Positions 53,844 to 62,489 of a DNA stretch of 64,000 nt are shown in pieces. Below the pieces are notes generated by a model. It searched no databases and had not been told where the DNA came from. It was given only the letters and a program-made list of their open reading frames with translations. Location of the stretch: NCBI GenBank assembly GCA_963695135.1, contig CAVOGA010000002.1, forward strand, positions 1 through 64,000, given 5' to 3'. The stretch comes from Marinihelvus sp963695135. Lineage in GTDB: Bacteria > Pseudomonadota > Gammaproteobacteria > Xanthomonadales > SZUA-36. The position numbers and the translations under genes were made by a program. How positions within the stretch are numbered: position 1 is the first letter of the stretch; each line of letters begins with the position of its first letter.

Positions 53844-54164
53844 TCAGCTGCCGCACTTGCCCTCGCCACATTTGCCTTCCTCGCCTTTCTCGCCGTCGCT
53901 GCCGCAGCTGCCTTCTTCGCCTTTCTCACCATCGGTGCCGCAGCTGCCTTCTTCGCCTTTCTCGGCATCGGTGCCGCATTTGCCTTCGCCGCACTTGCCT
54001 TCTTCGTCCTTGTCCTCGTCACCGGCCAGCATGTAGCCCGTGTCCAGGTCAGACAGTTCGAAAACGTTGTCAGCGGCGGCCGTGGTGCTCAGCGCCAGGG
54101 AAGAAACAAATGCAACGCCGGCAACAGCGGCGACGGGTTTGATCAGAGTCTTTTTCATAGCCAT
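53844..54164 (-). CDS. hvfA: HvfA: precursor peptide with six Cys in EGKCG/EGSCG repeats (bufferin/oxazolin type)
   Basis: A 106-residue exported precursor. Residues 1-31 form a Sec signal peptide (KKTLIKPVAAVAGVAFVSS, cleavage near TAAA|D). A short FELSDLDTGYMLA stretch follows, the conserved recognition segment of this family, then a Gly/Glu/Lys-rich core. The six cysteines are Cys58, 63, 75, 87, 99 and 104: EGKCG at both ends (two each) and EGSCG in the middle (two). Spacing is 5, 12, 12, 12, 5, a mirror image. GGAGG lies 10 bases before the ATG. Related peptides bind copper after cytoplasmic modification by HvfBC and export. Metal and modification here are inferred. Confidence 0.92.
   Translation of the reverse strand: MAMKKTLIKPVAAVAGVAFVSSLALSTTAAADNVFELSDLDTGYMLAGDEDKDEEGKCGEGKCGTDAEKGEEGSCGTDGEKGEEGSCGSDGEKGEEGKCGEGKCGS
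53865..53972 (-). repeat. Three tandem 36-bp repeats in hvfA
   Basis: The 12-residue unit TDAEKGEEGSCG, TDGEKGEEGSCG, SDGEKGEEGKCG (residues 65-100) is repeated head to tail. Each copy carries one Cys. Copy number of such units could change by slippage, altering the metal-binding capacity. Confidence 0.85.
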
Positions 54165-54468
54165 TTAATATAAACCTCCAAAGGTTTGTGGTGGGCCTCG
54201 GGGCCCGTTTCACTATCGCGCTGATGGCGCATCAATGGGCACGTCAGGCAACGCGCTTCGTTTACGGGCCCGGGTCTGGCAAAGTCGCCTTCGCGGGTGT
54301 CCGTTGATCCTGCAAGGCTCCAGAGACTAGGTGGTTCTGTCCGAAGGTGCAATTGGCAGGTTCGGACACTAAGACCGTGCTCCGGCGAAAAATATTACAG
54401 GCGTCTGAAAAAAAATACCGTGGCGGGTTTCGACAGGCCCGGCTTATTGCAGGAAGAGCGCCCGTGTT
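54165..54468. other. 304-base intergenic region upstream of hvfA, with an inverted repeat
   Basis: No convincing gene is seen between the end of nth and the start of hvfA. A short reverse-strand open frame ending inside the hvfA start has no ribosome-binding site or recognisable sequence. A/T runs lie at about 54389-54416, and a dyad at 54338-54368 is annotated separately. The region should hold the hvf operon promoter. I find no good sigma-70 consensus. Confidence 0.6.
54338..54368. promoter_or_regulatory. Candidate operator: dyad upstream of hvfA
   Basis: Arms TGTCCGAA (54338-54345) and TTCGGACA (54361-54368) are perfect inverted repeats around a 15-base spacer that itself contains a near-palindrome centred on CAATTG (54350-54355). 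The concentric symmetry suggests a dimeric regulator site or a hairpin in the leader transcript. It lies 174 bases before the hvfA start. Confidence 0.45.
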
Positions 54469-55108
54469 TTAGACAAAGGTGCCCTTGCGGCCTTCCCGGC
54501 ACAGGTCCGCAACGATGCACTCCCGGCATTTAGGTTTGCGCGCCAGGCAGGTATAGCGCCCCAGCAGGATCAGCCAGTGGTGCGCATCCTGCAGATATTC
54601 CTCCGGAACACTTTTCAGCAGCTTCTTTTCCACGGCCAGGGGTGTCTTGCCCAGCGCCAGGCCGGTGCGGTTGGCGACCCGGAAAATGTGCGTGTCTACC
54701 GCCATGGTGGGTTCGCCGAAGGCCGTGTTGAGCACCACGTTGGCGGTCTTGCGCCCGACGCCCGGCAATGCCTCCAGAGCCTCGCGTTGCCGCGGAATCT
54801 CGCCACCGTACTGCGTCTCGATGATGGCGCAGGTCTTGATGATGTTCTCCGCCTTGGCATTGAACAGGCCCAGCGTGCGGATGTGGCGCTTGAGGCCGTC
54901 GACACCCAGGTCCAGGATCGCCCGTGGCGTCCGTGGCGACGGGGAACAGTTTCCGGGTCGCCTTGTTGACCCCCACGTCCGTGGACTGGGCTGACAGGAT
55001 CACGGCAATCAACAGTTCGAAAGGCGTGTCGTATTCCAGCTCGGTGGTCGGATGGGGGTTGTGCGCGCGCAGGCGCCGGAAAAACTCCTCTCGATCCGCT
55101 TTCAGCAT
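54469..55108 (-). CDS. nth: Endonuclease III (one probable sequencing frameshift)
   Basis: Nth removes oxidised pyrimidines and cuts at abasic sites. The N-terminus (LRAHNPHPTTELEYDTPFELLIAVILSAQSTD) is in one frame and the rest in the next. Removing one C of CCC at 54921-54923 gives LFPVATDATAILDLGV, aligned in length with E. coli Nth, and a 212-residue protein. The helix-hairpin-helix LPGVGRKTANVV with the catalytic Lys, the catalytic Asp in VDTHIF, and the C-terminal Fe-S motif C-x6-C-x2-C-x5-C are all present. It is the last gene of the rnf operon, as in E. coli. Confidence 0.94.
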
Positions 55109-55118
55109 AATCCCGTGC

Positions 55119-55847
55119 TCAGCTTTCGGTCGCTGGAACCAGGCGCGGTTGCGGGGCGCGTTGCCGGCGTTGCTGCCAGGCATTGCGTGCCGCAACCAGC
55201 AGGCCCAGCGCAATGAAAGCGCCCGGGGGCAACATGGCCAGCAGGAAGCCGGGGTGGTTGGGAATCAGGTGCAGGGTCAGTTCACGGCCCCATTCGCCAA
55301 CCAGCAGCTGTGCATCAGCCAGCAGGGTGCCCTGGCCGACCAGCTCGCGTATCGCGCCCAGCAACACCAGGGTCAGGCAAAAGCCCAATCCGGTGGCGAC
55401 ACCGTCGGTCAGGGACGCGAGCGGTCCGTTGCGCGAGGCAAAGGCTTCGGCCCGCCCGATAATCGCGCAGTTGGTCACGATCAGGGGAATGAAAATTCCC
55501 AGGACCTGGTAAAGCTCAAACAGGTAGGCGCGCATCAGGAGTTCGATGACCGTCACCACCGAGGCGATGATCAGGACAAAGGCCGGAATGCGGATCTCCG
55601 GCCGCAGCAGGCCGCGGGTCAGGGACACGCACAGGTTGGATGCCGCCAGGGTCAGCGTGGTGGCCAGGCCCAGGCCCAGCGCATTGACGACGGTTCCGGA
55701 CACGGCCAGCAGGGGGCACAGGCCCAGCAGCACCACCAGGCCGGTGTTCTGGCGCCAGAAGGCGTCGTAGAACACCTCGCCCAGCGCGGCGCGCCGGACA
55801 GCGGATTGGTCAGTGTGCCGGTCAGCGGCTTGATCAGCCTGGCTCAT
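55119..55847 (-). CDS. rnfE: Electron transport complex subunit RnfE/RsxE
   Basis: A 242-residue inner-membrane subunit with six helices, paralogous to RnfA. Hallmarks are LVVLLGLCPLLAVSGTVVNALGLG, RIPAFVLIIASVVTVIELLMRAY and GIFIPLIVTNCAIIGRAEAFA with the Cys that contributes to the membrane Fe-S cluster. It overlaps rnfG by 14 bases and precedes nth by 10. Confidence 0.95.
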   Translation of the reverse strand: MSQADQAADRHTDQSAVRRAALGEVFYDAFWRQNTGLVVLLGLCPLLAVSGTVVNALGLGLATTLTLAASNLCVSLTRGLLRPEIRIPAFVLIIASVVTVIELLMRAYLFELYQVLGIFIPLIVTNCAIIGRAEAFASRNGPLASLTDGVATGLGFCLTLVLLGAIRELVGQGTLLADAQLLVGEWGRELTLHLIPNHPGFLLAMLPPGAFIALGLLVAARNAWQQRRQRAPQPRLVPATES

Positions 55848-56490
55848 GGTCAGCTACTCCTTCACTCTGCATTTCGAACAATTCCGCCTGGTGGCTTTCA
55901 AAATACGCCAGGGCCCGGGCAATCGCGGTCACCACGGCTCGCGGCGTGATCGTGGCGCCGGTGAACTGGTCAAAGTCGCCGCCGTCCTTTTTTACCGTCC
56001 ATCGCGCCGCCGGCGGATCGCCCAGGGCGCGCCCCTGGAAACCGTCAATCCAGTCGCTGCGGCGCTTTTCGATCGGGTCGCCCAGGCCCGGTGTCTCGCG
56101 ATGTCGCAACACGCGGGCGCCGGTCACCCTGCCGCCGGTATCAATGCCGACCAGCAGGGCGATATCCCCGTTGTACCCGTTCGGGGCGATGACTTCCATG
56201 ATCACGGCAACCGGTTCCCCGCCACGCCGGGCCCGGTACACGCGCGCCGCCTGTTTTAGCCCGAGCGCCTGCTGACCCTCGATGTTGACCACATCCTGCA
56301 GCAGGTCATTGTCGTAACGGTCGGCCGGCAATACCTGGCCCAGCTGGTCAAGCAGCTGTTGGCGCTCCTGCGCCGCGATACGCTCACGGGTCATGTCGTT
56401 GACCGCGGCCAGCAGGCCCACCCCGATCAGCGCCATGGCGGCCAGCAGCAGGCCGGCGCGCCAGGGCGGGGTTGTGGTCGTCTCGCTCAT
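55834..56490 (-). CDS. rnfG: Electron transport complex subunit RnfG/RsxG
   Basis: A 218-residue subunit with one N-terminal membrane helix and a periplasmic FMN domain. The covalent FMN site is TGATITP (FDQFTGATITPRAVV), where the second Thr is flavinylated by ApbE (not in this window). The upstream part has GYNGDIALLVGID and HRETPGLGD motifs. It lies between rnfD and rnfE in normal order. Confidence 0.94.
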   Translation of the reverse strand: MSETTTTPPWRAGLLLAAMALIGVGLLAAVNDMTRERIAAQERQQLLDQLGQVLPADRYDNDLLQDVVNIEGQQALGLKQAARVYRARRGGEPVAVIMEVIAPNGYNGDIALLVGIDTGGRVTGARVLRHRETPGLGDPIEKRRSDWIDGFQGRALGDPPAARWTVKKDGGDFDQFTGATITPRAVVTAIARALAYFESHQAELFEMQSEGVADHEPG

Positions 56491-56497
56491 CGCCGGC

Positions 56498-57539
56498 CTA
56501 GCGTCCGTAGACCCGCGGGCGCGTGTAGCGGTCGATCAGCGGTGCAGCGGAGTTCATCAGCAGCACGGCAAAGGCGATGCCGTCCGGGTAACCGCCCCAG
56601 CGCCGGATGACCAGCGTGATGATGCCCACTCCCGCGCCAAAAATCAGGCGCCCGCGCGGGCTGGCGCAGCCGCTGACCGGGTCGGTGGCGATGAAAAATG
56701 CTGCCAGCATGAGACCACCGGAAAAGATCTGCTGCGAGGGGCTGCGGGTTGGTCGACGGGTCCAGCAACCAGGCGCCCAGGCCCACCGCGGTCGCCGCGC
56801 CCAGCGTCGCGACCGGGACCTGCCAGCTGATGACGCGGCGGTACAGCAGGAACAGCCCGCCGACAAGGTACCAGCCGGCGATCCACTCCCAGCCGAGTCC
56901 CCCGAAGGCGCCGAAAATCGCCTGCGAGCGGATGTCCGGCACGGGCAGGCCCTGGGCCAGGCCGGTCTTGACGGTGTCCAGCGGTGTTGCCCCGGTAATG
57001 CCGTCGACAGCCCCCGGCGCTGCAGGAACCTGCAGCGTGCCGGTGAAAATCGTCTCGAGACTGGCCAATAGCCCCGGGGTCCATCCCGCCAGCTCCCGCG
57101 GCAGCAACCATTGGGTCATTTCCTGGGGAAAACTGATCAGCACGACCACGTAGCCGACCATGGCCGGGTTGAAGATGTTGTTGCCCAGGCCGCCGAACAG
57201 GTGCTTGGCGACGATGATCGCGAAGATCATGGCCACCAGGGCTATCCACCAGGGCGCCAGCGGCGGAATGCACAGGGCAAACAACACCGCCGTTACCACC
57301 GCGCTGTAGTCACCCAGGAACGGCCCCAGGGGCCGGCCGCGCAGACGCAGCATCAGCGCCTCGAGAACCAGTGCAAAAGCGCTGGCCAGGATGATCTGCA
57401 CCAGCACGCCCGGACCGAAATAGAACACGTACGCCACGATGGCCGGCGCCAGGGCCAGCAGCACCTGCAGCATCACCCCGCGAACCGTGGTCTGCGCGGG
57501 AATGTGCGGCGCCGCTGCCGGCGTAAAGCTGCGCGTCAC
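56498..57539 (-). CDS. rnfD: Electron transport complex subunit RnfD/RsxD (one probable sequencing frameshift)
   Basis: Starts with GTG at 57539, overlapping the rnfC stop. The membrane subunit has about eight helices; the flavinylation site is GAVDGITGATPLDTVK. The frame breaks at GGG 56746-56748; removing one base gives DPSTNRSPSQQIFSGGLMLAAFFIATDP and the family ending RLIFGAGVGIITLVIRRWGGYPDGIAFAVLLMN...YTRPRVYG. Corrected length is 346 residues, as usual. Confidence 0.93.
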
Positions 57540-59134
57540 GGGGTCTTTTCCCCGTCTTTTGCGGATGGGGTCCCGGCCTCTGCCTGCCCGGTGCGCTGCG
57601 CTGCCCCGGCCCGCTGCAGCGCCGCTTCGATTTGCTGCTTGCGGCCCGCGTCGTCGCGGAGTTTCTGCTTGCGTCGCGCCAGGCGCTCGGCTTTTTCCTG
57701 CTGCGCCCGTTCCAGCCGCGAAGCACGCGCCTCGAAACGCTGGCGCGCATGCTCGGCCGCCGCGCGCTCCCTGGACTGCAGGCGGGTTTCGCCTTTCGCA
57801 TAGCGGAACCAGCTCACCAGCGGGATGTGGCTGGGACAGACAAAGTCGCAGCAGCCGCAATCAATGCAGGCTTCCAGGCCCAGTTCTGCAACCGCGTCCC
57901 ACTGCTTGCCGCGAATCTGGAAGTGCAGCTCCTGGGGCATGAGCCGGGCTGGACAGACCCGTGCGCACTCACCGCAGCGGATGCACGGCATCTCCGCCTG
58001 TGACGTGCGGACATCGTCTTCGCTGAGGGCCAGCAGGCAATTGGTGGCCTTGACCACCGGCTCGTCATCGCTGCGCAATGCGTAGCCCATCATCGGTCCG
58101 CCGATCACCAGCCGCGCCACGTTCTTTCGGTAGCCGCCGGCCATCGCCACCAGGTGGGAGACCGGCGTGCCGATCAGCGCAAGAAAATTGCGCGGCGTCT
58201 CAACGCCGTTGCCGGTCACGGTAACAATGCGTTCGACCAGCGCTGTGCCTTCGAGCACCGCGTGCCGCACCGCCGCGGCGGTGGCCACGTTCTGCACCAG
58301 CAGGCCGAGGTCCTGCGGAAAGCCGCCTTCCGGTACCTCCTGTCCGGTCAGGGTCTGCACCAGCTGCCGCTCGCCGCCCTCCGGGTAGAGCTTGGGGATC
58401 TTGATTACCTGGACCCCGGTCGCACCGGCTTTTCGTATCGCCGCCTGCAAAGCGTTGCTGACCGCGCCCATCTGGTCTTCGATGGCAATAACGATATGTT
58501 CCGCGCCCACCGCGTGCGCCAGCATCACGGCTCCTTCCACGATGTCCAGAGGCGCTTCGCGCATCAGCATCTCGTCACAGGAGATGTAGGGTTCGCATTC
58601 CGCACCGTTCAGGATGAGGGTGTGGATTCGCGCCGGGCTTTGCACCTGCGCCTTGAGGTCCGTGGGGAAGACCGCGCCCCCCAGGCCCACGATCCCGGCC
58701 CGCCGGATCTGCGCGCGCAGGATTTCCCGCGGCGCCTGCTGCCAGTTGTCCAGCGGCCTGCGTTCGCACCAGCGGTCCTCCCCGTCAGGGCGCAGGACAA
58801 CGCAGGGGCCGGTTTGCCCGGTGCTGTGCGCCATTTGCCGGTCCTCGATGGCGTACACGATGCCGGAGGTGGAGGCATGCACGTGCGCGCCGCGGCCCGT
58901 TGCCTCGCCGATCAGCTGGCCCTTGAGCACCGGCTCTCCCGGGCGCACCCGCGGCTCGGCAAGTTCGCCACGGTGCTGCAACAGCGGAATGACCAGCTCG
59001 CGGGGGATGGGTGGCCGGGTCAGGGCCAGTTCGCAGGAAATGGCCTTGTTGTGCCGCAGCCGCAAGCCGCCGTGAAAGCTGTGCAGCTTCTGGCCTACCG
59101 TGGCCCTGCCGGGTATTTCACCGGCCCGGCTCAT
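57536..59134 (-). CDS. rnfC: Electron transport complex subunit RnfC/RsxC
   Basis: A 532-residue peripheral subunit that accepts NADH or ferredoxin electrons. The FMN/NAD-binding middle part has GLGGAVFPTDLK and LILNGAECEPYI. Two 4Fe-4S motifs follow: CIRCGECARVCP and CIDCGCCDFVCP. The C-terminal 90 residues are a charged helical tail rich in Ala, Arg, Gln and Lys, shorter than in E. coli. It overlaps rnfB by four bases and rnfD by four. Confidence 0.95.
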   Translation of the reverse strand: MSRAGEIPGRATVGQKLHSFHGGLRLRHNKAISCELALTRPPIPRELVIPLLQHRGELAEPRVRPGEPVLKGQLIGEATGRGAHVHASTSGIVYAIEDRQMAHSTGQTGPCVVLRPDGEDRWCERRPLDNWQQAPREILRAQIRRAGIVGLGGAVFPTDLKAQVQSPARIHTLILNGAECEPYISCDEMLMREAPLDIVEGAVMLAHAVGAEHIVIAIEDQMGAVSNALQAAIRKAGATGVQVIKIPKLYPEGGERQLVQTLTGQEVPEGGFPQDLGLLVQNVATAAAVRHAVLEGTALVERIVTVTGNGVETPRNFLALIGTPVSHLVAMAGGYRKNVARLVIGGPMMGYALRSDDEPVVKATNCLLALSEDDVRTSQAEMPCIRCGECARVCPARLMPQELHFQIRGKQWDAVAELGLEACIDCGCCDFVCPSHIPLVSWFRYAKGETRLQSRERAAAEHARQRFEARASRLERAQQEKAERLARRKQKLRDDAGRKQQIEAALQRAGAAQRTGQAEAGTPSAKDGEKTP

Positions 59135-59683
59135 CCAGCGGTACCTGTCATGCGCAGCGGGATCGGGCTGCGCCAGTCTTCGAAGCGCGGTTCCGGCACG
59201 ACCATGTCAATGCAGTCCACCGGGCACGGCGGCAGGCACAGGTCGCAGCCGGTGCATTCGGATTCGATCACCGTGTGCATCAGCTTGGGCGCGCCCACGA
59301 TGGCATCCACCGGGCAGGCCTGGATGCACAGGGTGCAGCCGATGCAGCGGGACTCGTCGATCAGGGCGACGGTGCGGGGGGCTTCTTCGCCGTTTTCCGG
59401 GTTCAGGGGTTTCGGCTCGCGGCCCAGCAGGTCGGCCAGCGCGCGGATACCGGCTTCGCCGCCCGGCGGGCACTGGTTGATGTCCGCCTCGCCGCTGGCG
59501 ATGGCCTCTGCGTAGGGCCGGCACCCCGGATAGCTGCACTGGCCGCACTGGGTTTGCGGCAGCAGCGCGTCGATCTGGTCAACCACCGGGTCTGAATCCA
59601 CGTGAAACCGCCGCGCAGCCCAGCCCAGCCCGGCACCGAGGACCAGGCACAGCACGCCAAAAACGATCAGGCGGTGTCAGCAT
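59131..59683 (-). CDS. rnfB: Electron transport complex subunit RnfB/RsxB (one probable sequencing frameshift near the start)
   Basis: The ferredoxin-like subunit has one N-terminal helix, a 4Fe-4S motif CGQCSYPGCRPYAEAI, and two more clusters CIGCTLCIQACPVDAI and CTGCDLCLPPCPVDCI. The frame is open only from about 59655. Deleting one base at 59670-59671 extends it to an ATG at 59683 that gives LTPLIVFGVLCLVLGAGLGWAARRF, matching family N-termini, for 183 residues. The start is ten bases after rnfA. Confidence 0.9.
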
Positions 59684-59693
59684 GGCCGCCGCC

Positions 59694-60275
59694 TCACAGG
59701 TTGGCCAGGCCGTTGAAGCCCATGAAGGCCAGGGCCATCAGTCCCGCGGTGACCAGGCCGATCGAAGCGCCCTGGAAGGGCACCGGCACATCGGCAAAGG
59801 CGAGCCGTTCGCGGATGGCGGAAAACATGACCAGCACCAGCCCGAAGCCCGCCGCTGCGCCGAAGCCGTAGAGCGCCGACTGGAGCAGGTTGTGCTGCTC
59901 CTGAACATTCAGCAGGGCCACGCCCAGCACCGCGCAGTTGCTGGTGATCAGGGGCAGAAAGATGCCCAGCACCCGGTACAGCAGCGGTGAGGTCTTGCGC
60001 ATGACCATTTCCGTCAGCTGCACGGTGACCGCAATGGCCAGGATGAAGCCCAGGGTTGACAGGTATTCCAGCCCCAGCGGCTGCAGCAGGTACTGGTGCA
60101 TCAGGTAGCCGGCCACGGAGGACAGGGTCAGCACAAAGGCGGTGGCCACGGACATGCCGATGGCCCCTTCGAGCTTGTTGGACACGCCCATGAAGGGGCA
60201 CAGGCCCAGGAAACGGACCAGTACGAAGTTGTTCGCCAGGACCGTGCTGACCAGGATGAGCAGGTGCTCCGTCAT
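59694..60275 (-). CDS. rnfA: Electron transport complex subunit RnfA/RsxA
   Basis: A 193-residue membrane subunit with six helices. Highly conserved blocks are ILVSTVLANNFVLVRFLGLCPFMGVSNKLE, the Cys motif GIFLPLITSNCAVLGVALLN and GFGLVLVMFSAIRERL. It is the first gene of rnfABCDGE-nth and begins 14 bases after metG, so metG may be transcribed with it. The Rnf/Rsx complex uses the ion gradient to drive reverse electron flow between NADH and ferredoxin, or reduces SoxR. Confidence 0.95.
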   Translation of the reverse strand: MTEHLLILVSTVLANNFVLVRFLGLCPFMGVSNKLEGAIGMSVATAFVLTLSSVAGYLMHQYLLQPLGLEYLSTLGFILAIAVTVQLTEMVMRKTSPLLYRVLGIFLPLITSNCAVLGVALLNVQEQHNLLQSALYGFGAAAGFGLVLVMFSAIRERLAFADVPVPFQGASIGLVTAGLMALAFMGFNGLANL

Positions 60276-60289
60276 CGCCGGCCCGTGGC

Positions 60290-62312
60290 TCAGCTCACCC
60301 GGTCGCCGGGTTCCGCGCCCTCGTCCGGGGACAGCAGGAACAGCCCGCTCTCGCCCCCGGCGGCCAGGACCATGCCCTCGGAGAGCCCAAAGCGCATTTT
60401 CCGGGGTTTGAGGTTGGCGACCATGACCGTCAGCCGGCCTTCGAGTGCGGCCGGGTCATAGGCGCTCTTGATCCCGGCAAAAACATTGCGCGTCTCACCG
60501 CCCAGGTCGAGGGTCAGCTGCAGGAGCTTGTCCGCCTCCGGCACGGCCTCGGCCTTGATGATCCGCGCCACGCGCAGGTCGACCCGGGTGAAATCATCGA
60601 TGACGATTTCCGGCGCCAGGTCCAGCTGCCTGGCCGCCGCTGCGGGCTTACCGTCCGTTGATTGCAGCGATTCCCGTGATGCTTCCACCATCGCCTCGAC
60701 TTTGGCCGGGTCGACGCGGTGCAGCAGCGGGCGGAACTCGTTCAGCCTGGTGCCGAGCAGCGGCTTATCCAGCGCCGCCCAGGAGCCCACTTCGGTGCCC
60801 AGGAATGCGGCGGCCTTTGCGGCGGTAAAGGGGATGGTCGGGCGCCAGCAGGGTGATCAGGCCCCGGAACAGGTTGATGCCCTGGGTGCAGACGGCCTGG
60901 ACTTCCGCCTCGCGGCCTTCTTCCTTGATCATGACCCAGGGCTTGTGATCGTCGATATAGCGGTTGGCCTGGTCCGCCAGGGCCATGATGCGACGGATCG
61001 CCGACTGGTAGTTGCGCCCCTCAAAATCCGCCGCGATGGCCGGCGCGCTCGGCGAGCAGCTGCCCGTAGAGTTCCGGTTCGGGTAACGCCGCGGCGAGTT
61101 CGCCGTCGAAGCCGCGCTGGATAAACCCGGCGCAGCGGCTGGCAATGTTGACCACCTTGCCGACCAGGTCCGAATTGACCCGCGCGACGAAGTCTTCGAG
61201 GTTCAGGTCAATGTCCCCCAGGCCGGCGCCGAGCTTGGCGCAGAAGTAGTAGCGCAGCGCGTCCGGGTCCAGATGCTCCAGGTAGGTGCGCGCCATGATG
61301 AAGGTGCCCCGGGACTTGGACATCTTGGTGCCGTCCACGGTCAGGAAGCCGTGCGCATAGACCGCGGTCGGTGTGCGCAGACCGGCGCCCATCAGCATCG
61401 CCGGCCAGAACAGCGTGTGGAAGTACACGATGTCCTTGCCGATAAAGTGGTACATCTCGGTGTCGGTATCCGGTTTCCACCATTCGTCGAAGTCCAGCCC
61501 GCGCGCCTCGCACAGTTCGCGGAAGCTGCCCATGTAACCGACCGGCGCGTCGACCCAGACATAGAAGTACTTGTCTTCCGTGCCGGGAATCCTGAAGCCG
61601 AAGTAGGGTGCGTCGCGGGTGATGTCCCAGTCGCGCAGACCGTCAACAAACCACTCCTGCAGCTTGTTGATCACCTCCGGCTGCAGCGCGCCGGTATCCA
61701 TCCAGCGTTTCAGGTCCGTCCTCGAAATGCTGCCAGGCGCACAAAGTAGTGCTCCGAGTCCCGCATCACGGGGGTCGACCCGCTGACCGCCGAGCGCGGG
61801 TCGATCAGGTCGGTGGGGGCATAGGTGCTGCCACAGACCTCGCAGCTGTCGCCATACTGGTCCTCGGATTTGCACTTGGGGCAGGTGCCCTTGATGAACC
61901 GGTCCGGCAGGAACATGCCTTCCTGCTCATCAAAGAACTGGGAAATGGTTTTTTGCACCACGTGATTGCCGGCTTGCAGGCGCTCGAAGATCATGCCGAC
62001 CAGTTCACGGGTGGCGTCCGAGTTGGTCGACGAGAAATTGTCGTAGCTCAGCCCGAAGTCCCGGAAATCCTTTTGGTGCTCGGCATTCATCCGGTCGATC
62101 AGCGCTTCCGGCGTAATGCCCTGGCGCTGGGCGCTGAGCATGATCGGCGTGCCGTGCGCATCGTCCGCCCAGGCAAAATAGCATTCGTGGCCCTGCGCCC
62201 GCTGGAAACGCGCCCAGATATCGGTCTGGATATATTCCAGCATGTGGCCCAGGTGGATTGAGCCGTTGGCATAGGGCAGGGCGGCGGTCAGCAGAATTCT
62301 TCTTTGATTCAT
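60290..62312 (-). CDS. metG: Methionyl-tRNA synthetase (about four probable sequencing insertions)
   Basis: A class I synthetase, essential for translation. The sequence is split into four frames. Deletion of two bases within 61714-61725 (restoring LAAFEDDLKRWM), one base at 61044-61050 (LLAEAPAIAADFEG) and one at 60839 (LLAPTIPFTAAKAAAFLG) gives a continuous 672-residue protein, close to 677 in E. coli. HIGH is in SIHLGHM, the zinc motif is CPKCKS...CEVCG, and KMSKS is in DGTKMSKSRGTF. The C-terminal tRNA-binding domain (IDDFTRVDLRVARI...MVANLKPRKMRFGLSEGM) is present. A start at 62342 would add ten residues. Confidence 0.93.
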
Positions 62313-62489
62313 GTTCTTGTTCGGGGTGTCCGGGGCGGTCATGGGGATGGCGTGCGGCGTGCGGTTCAACTTGGCATTATCGCATGGCGCGGCGCGCTTC
62401 CATAGGCCCGGGGCCATGCGGCTGCGGTTTCGCCAGCATCTGAAAACGGTACAATGCGCGACTCACCCGATCTGCCAGGAAATGCCCTC

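Noticed and set aside
53865..53972. CRISPR-like or satellite array
   Set aside because: The 36-bp units are contiguous, in frame and coding within hvfA; there are no spacers.
54155..54352. Short minus-strand frame ending in the hvfA start, considered as a leader peptide
   Set aside because: No ribosome-binding site, no metal-binding or stalling motif, and it reads through the dyad; nothing supports translation.
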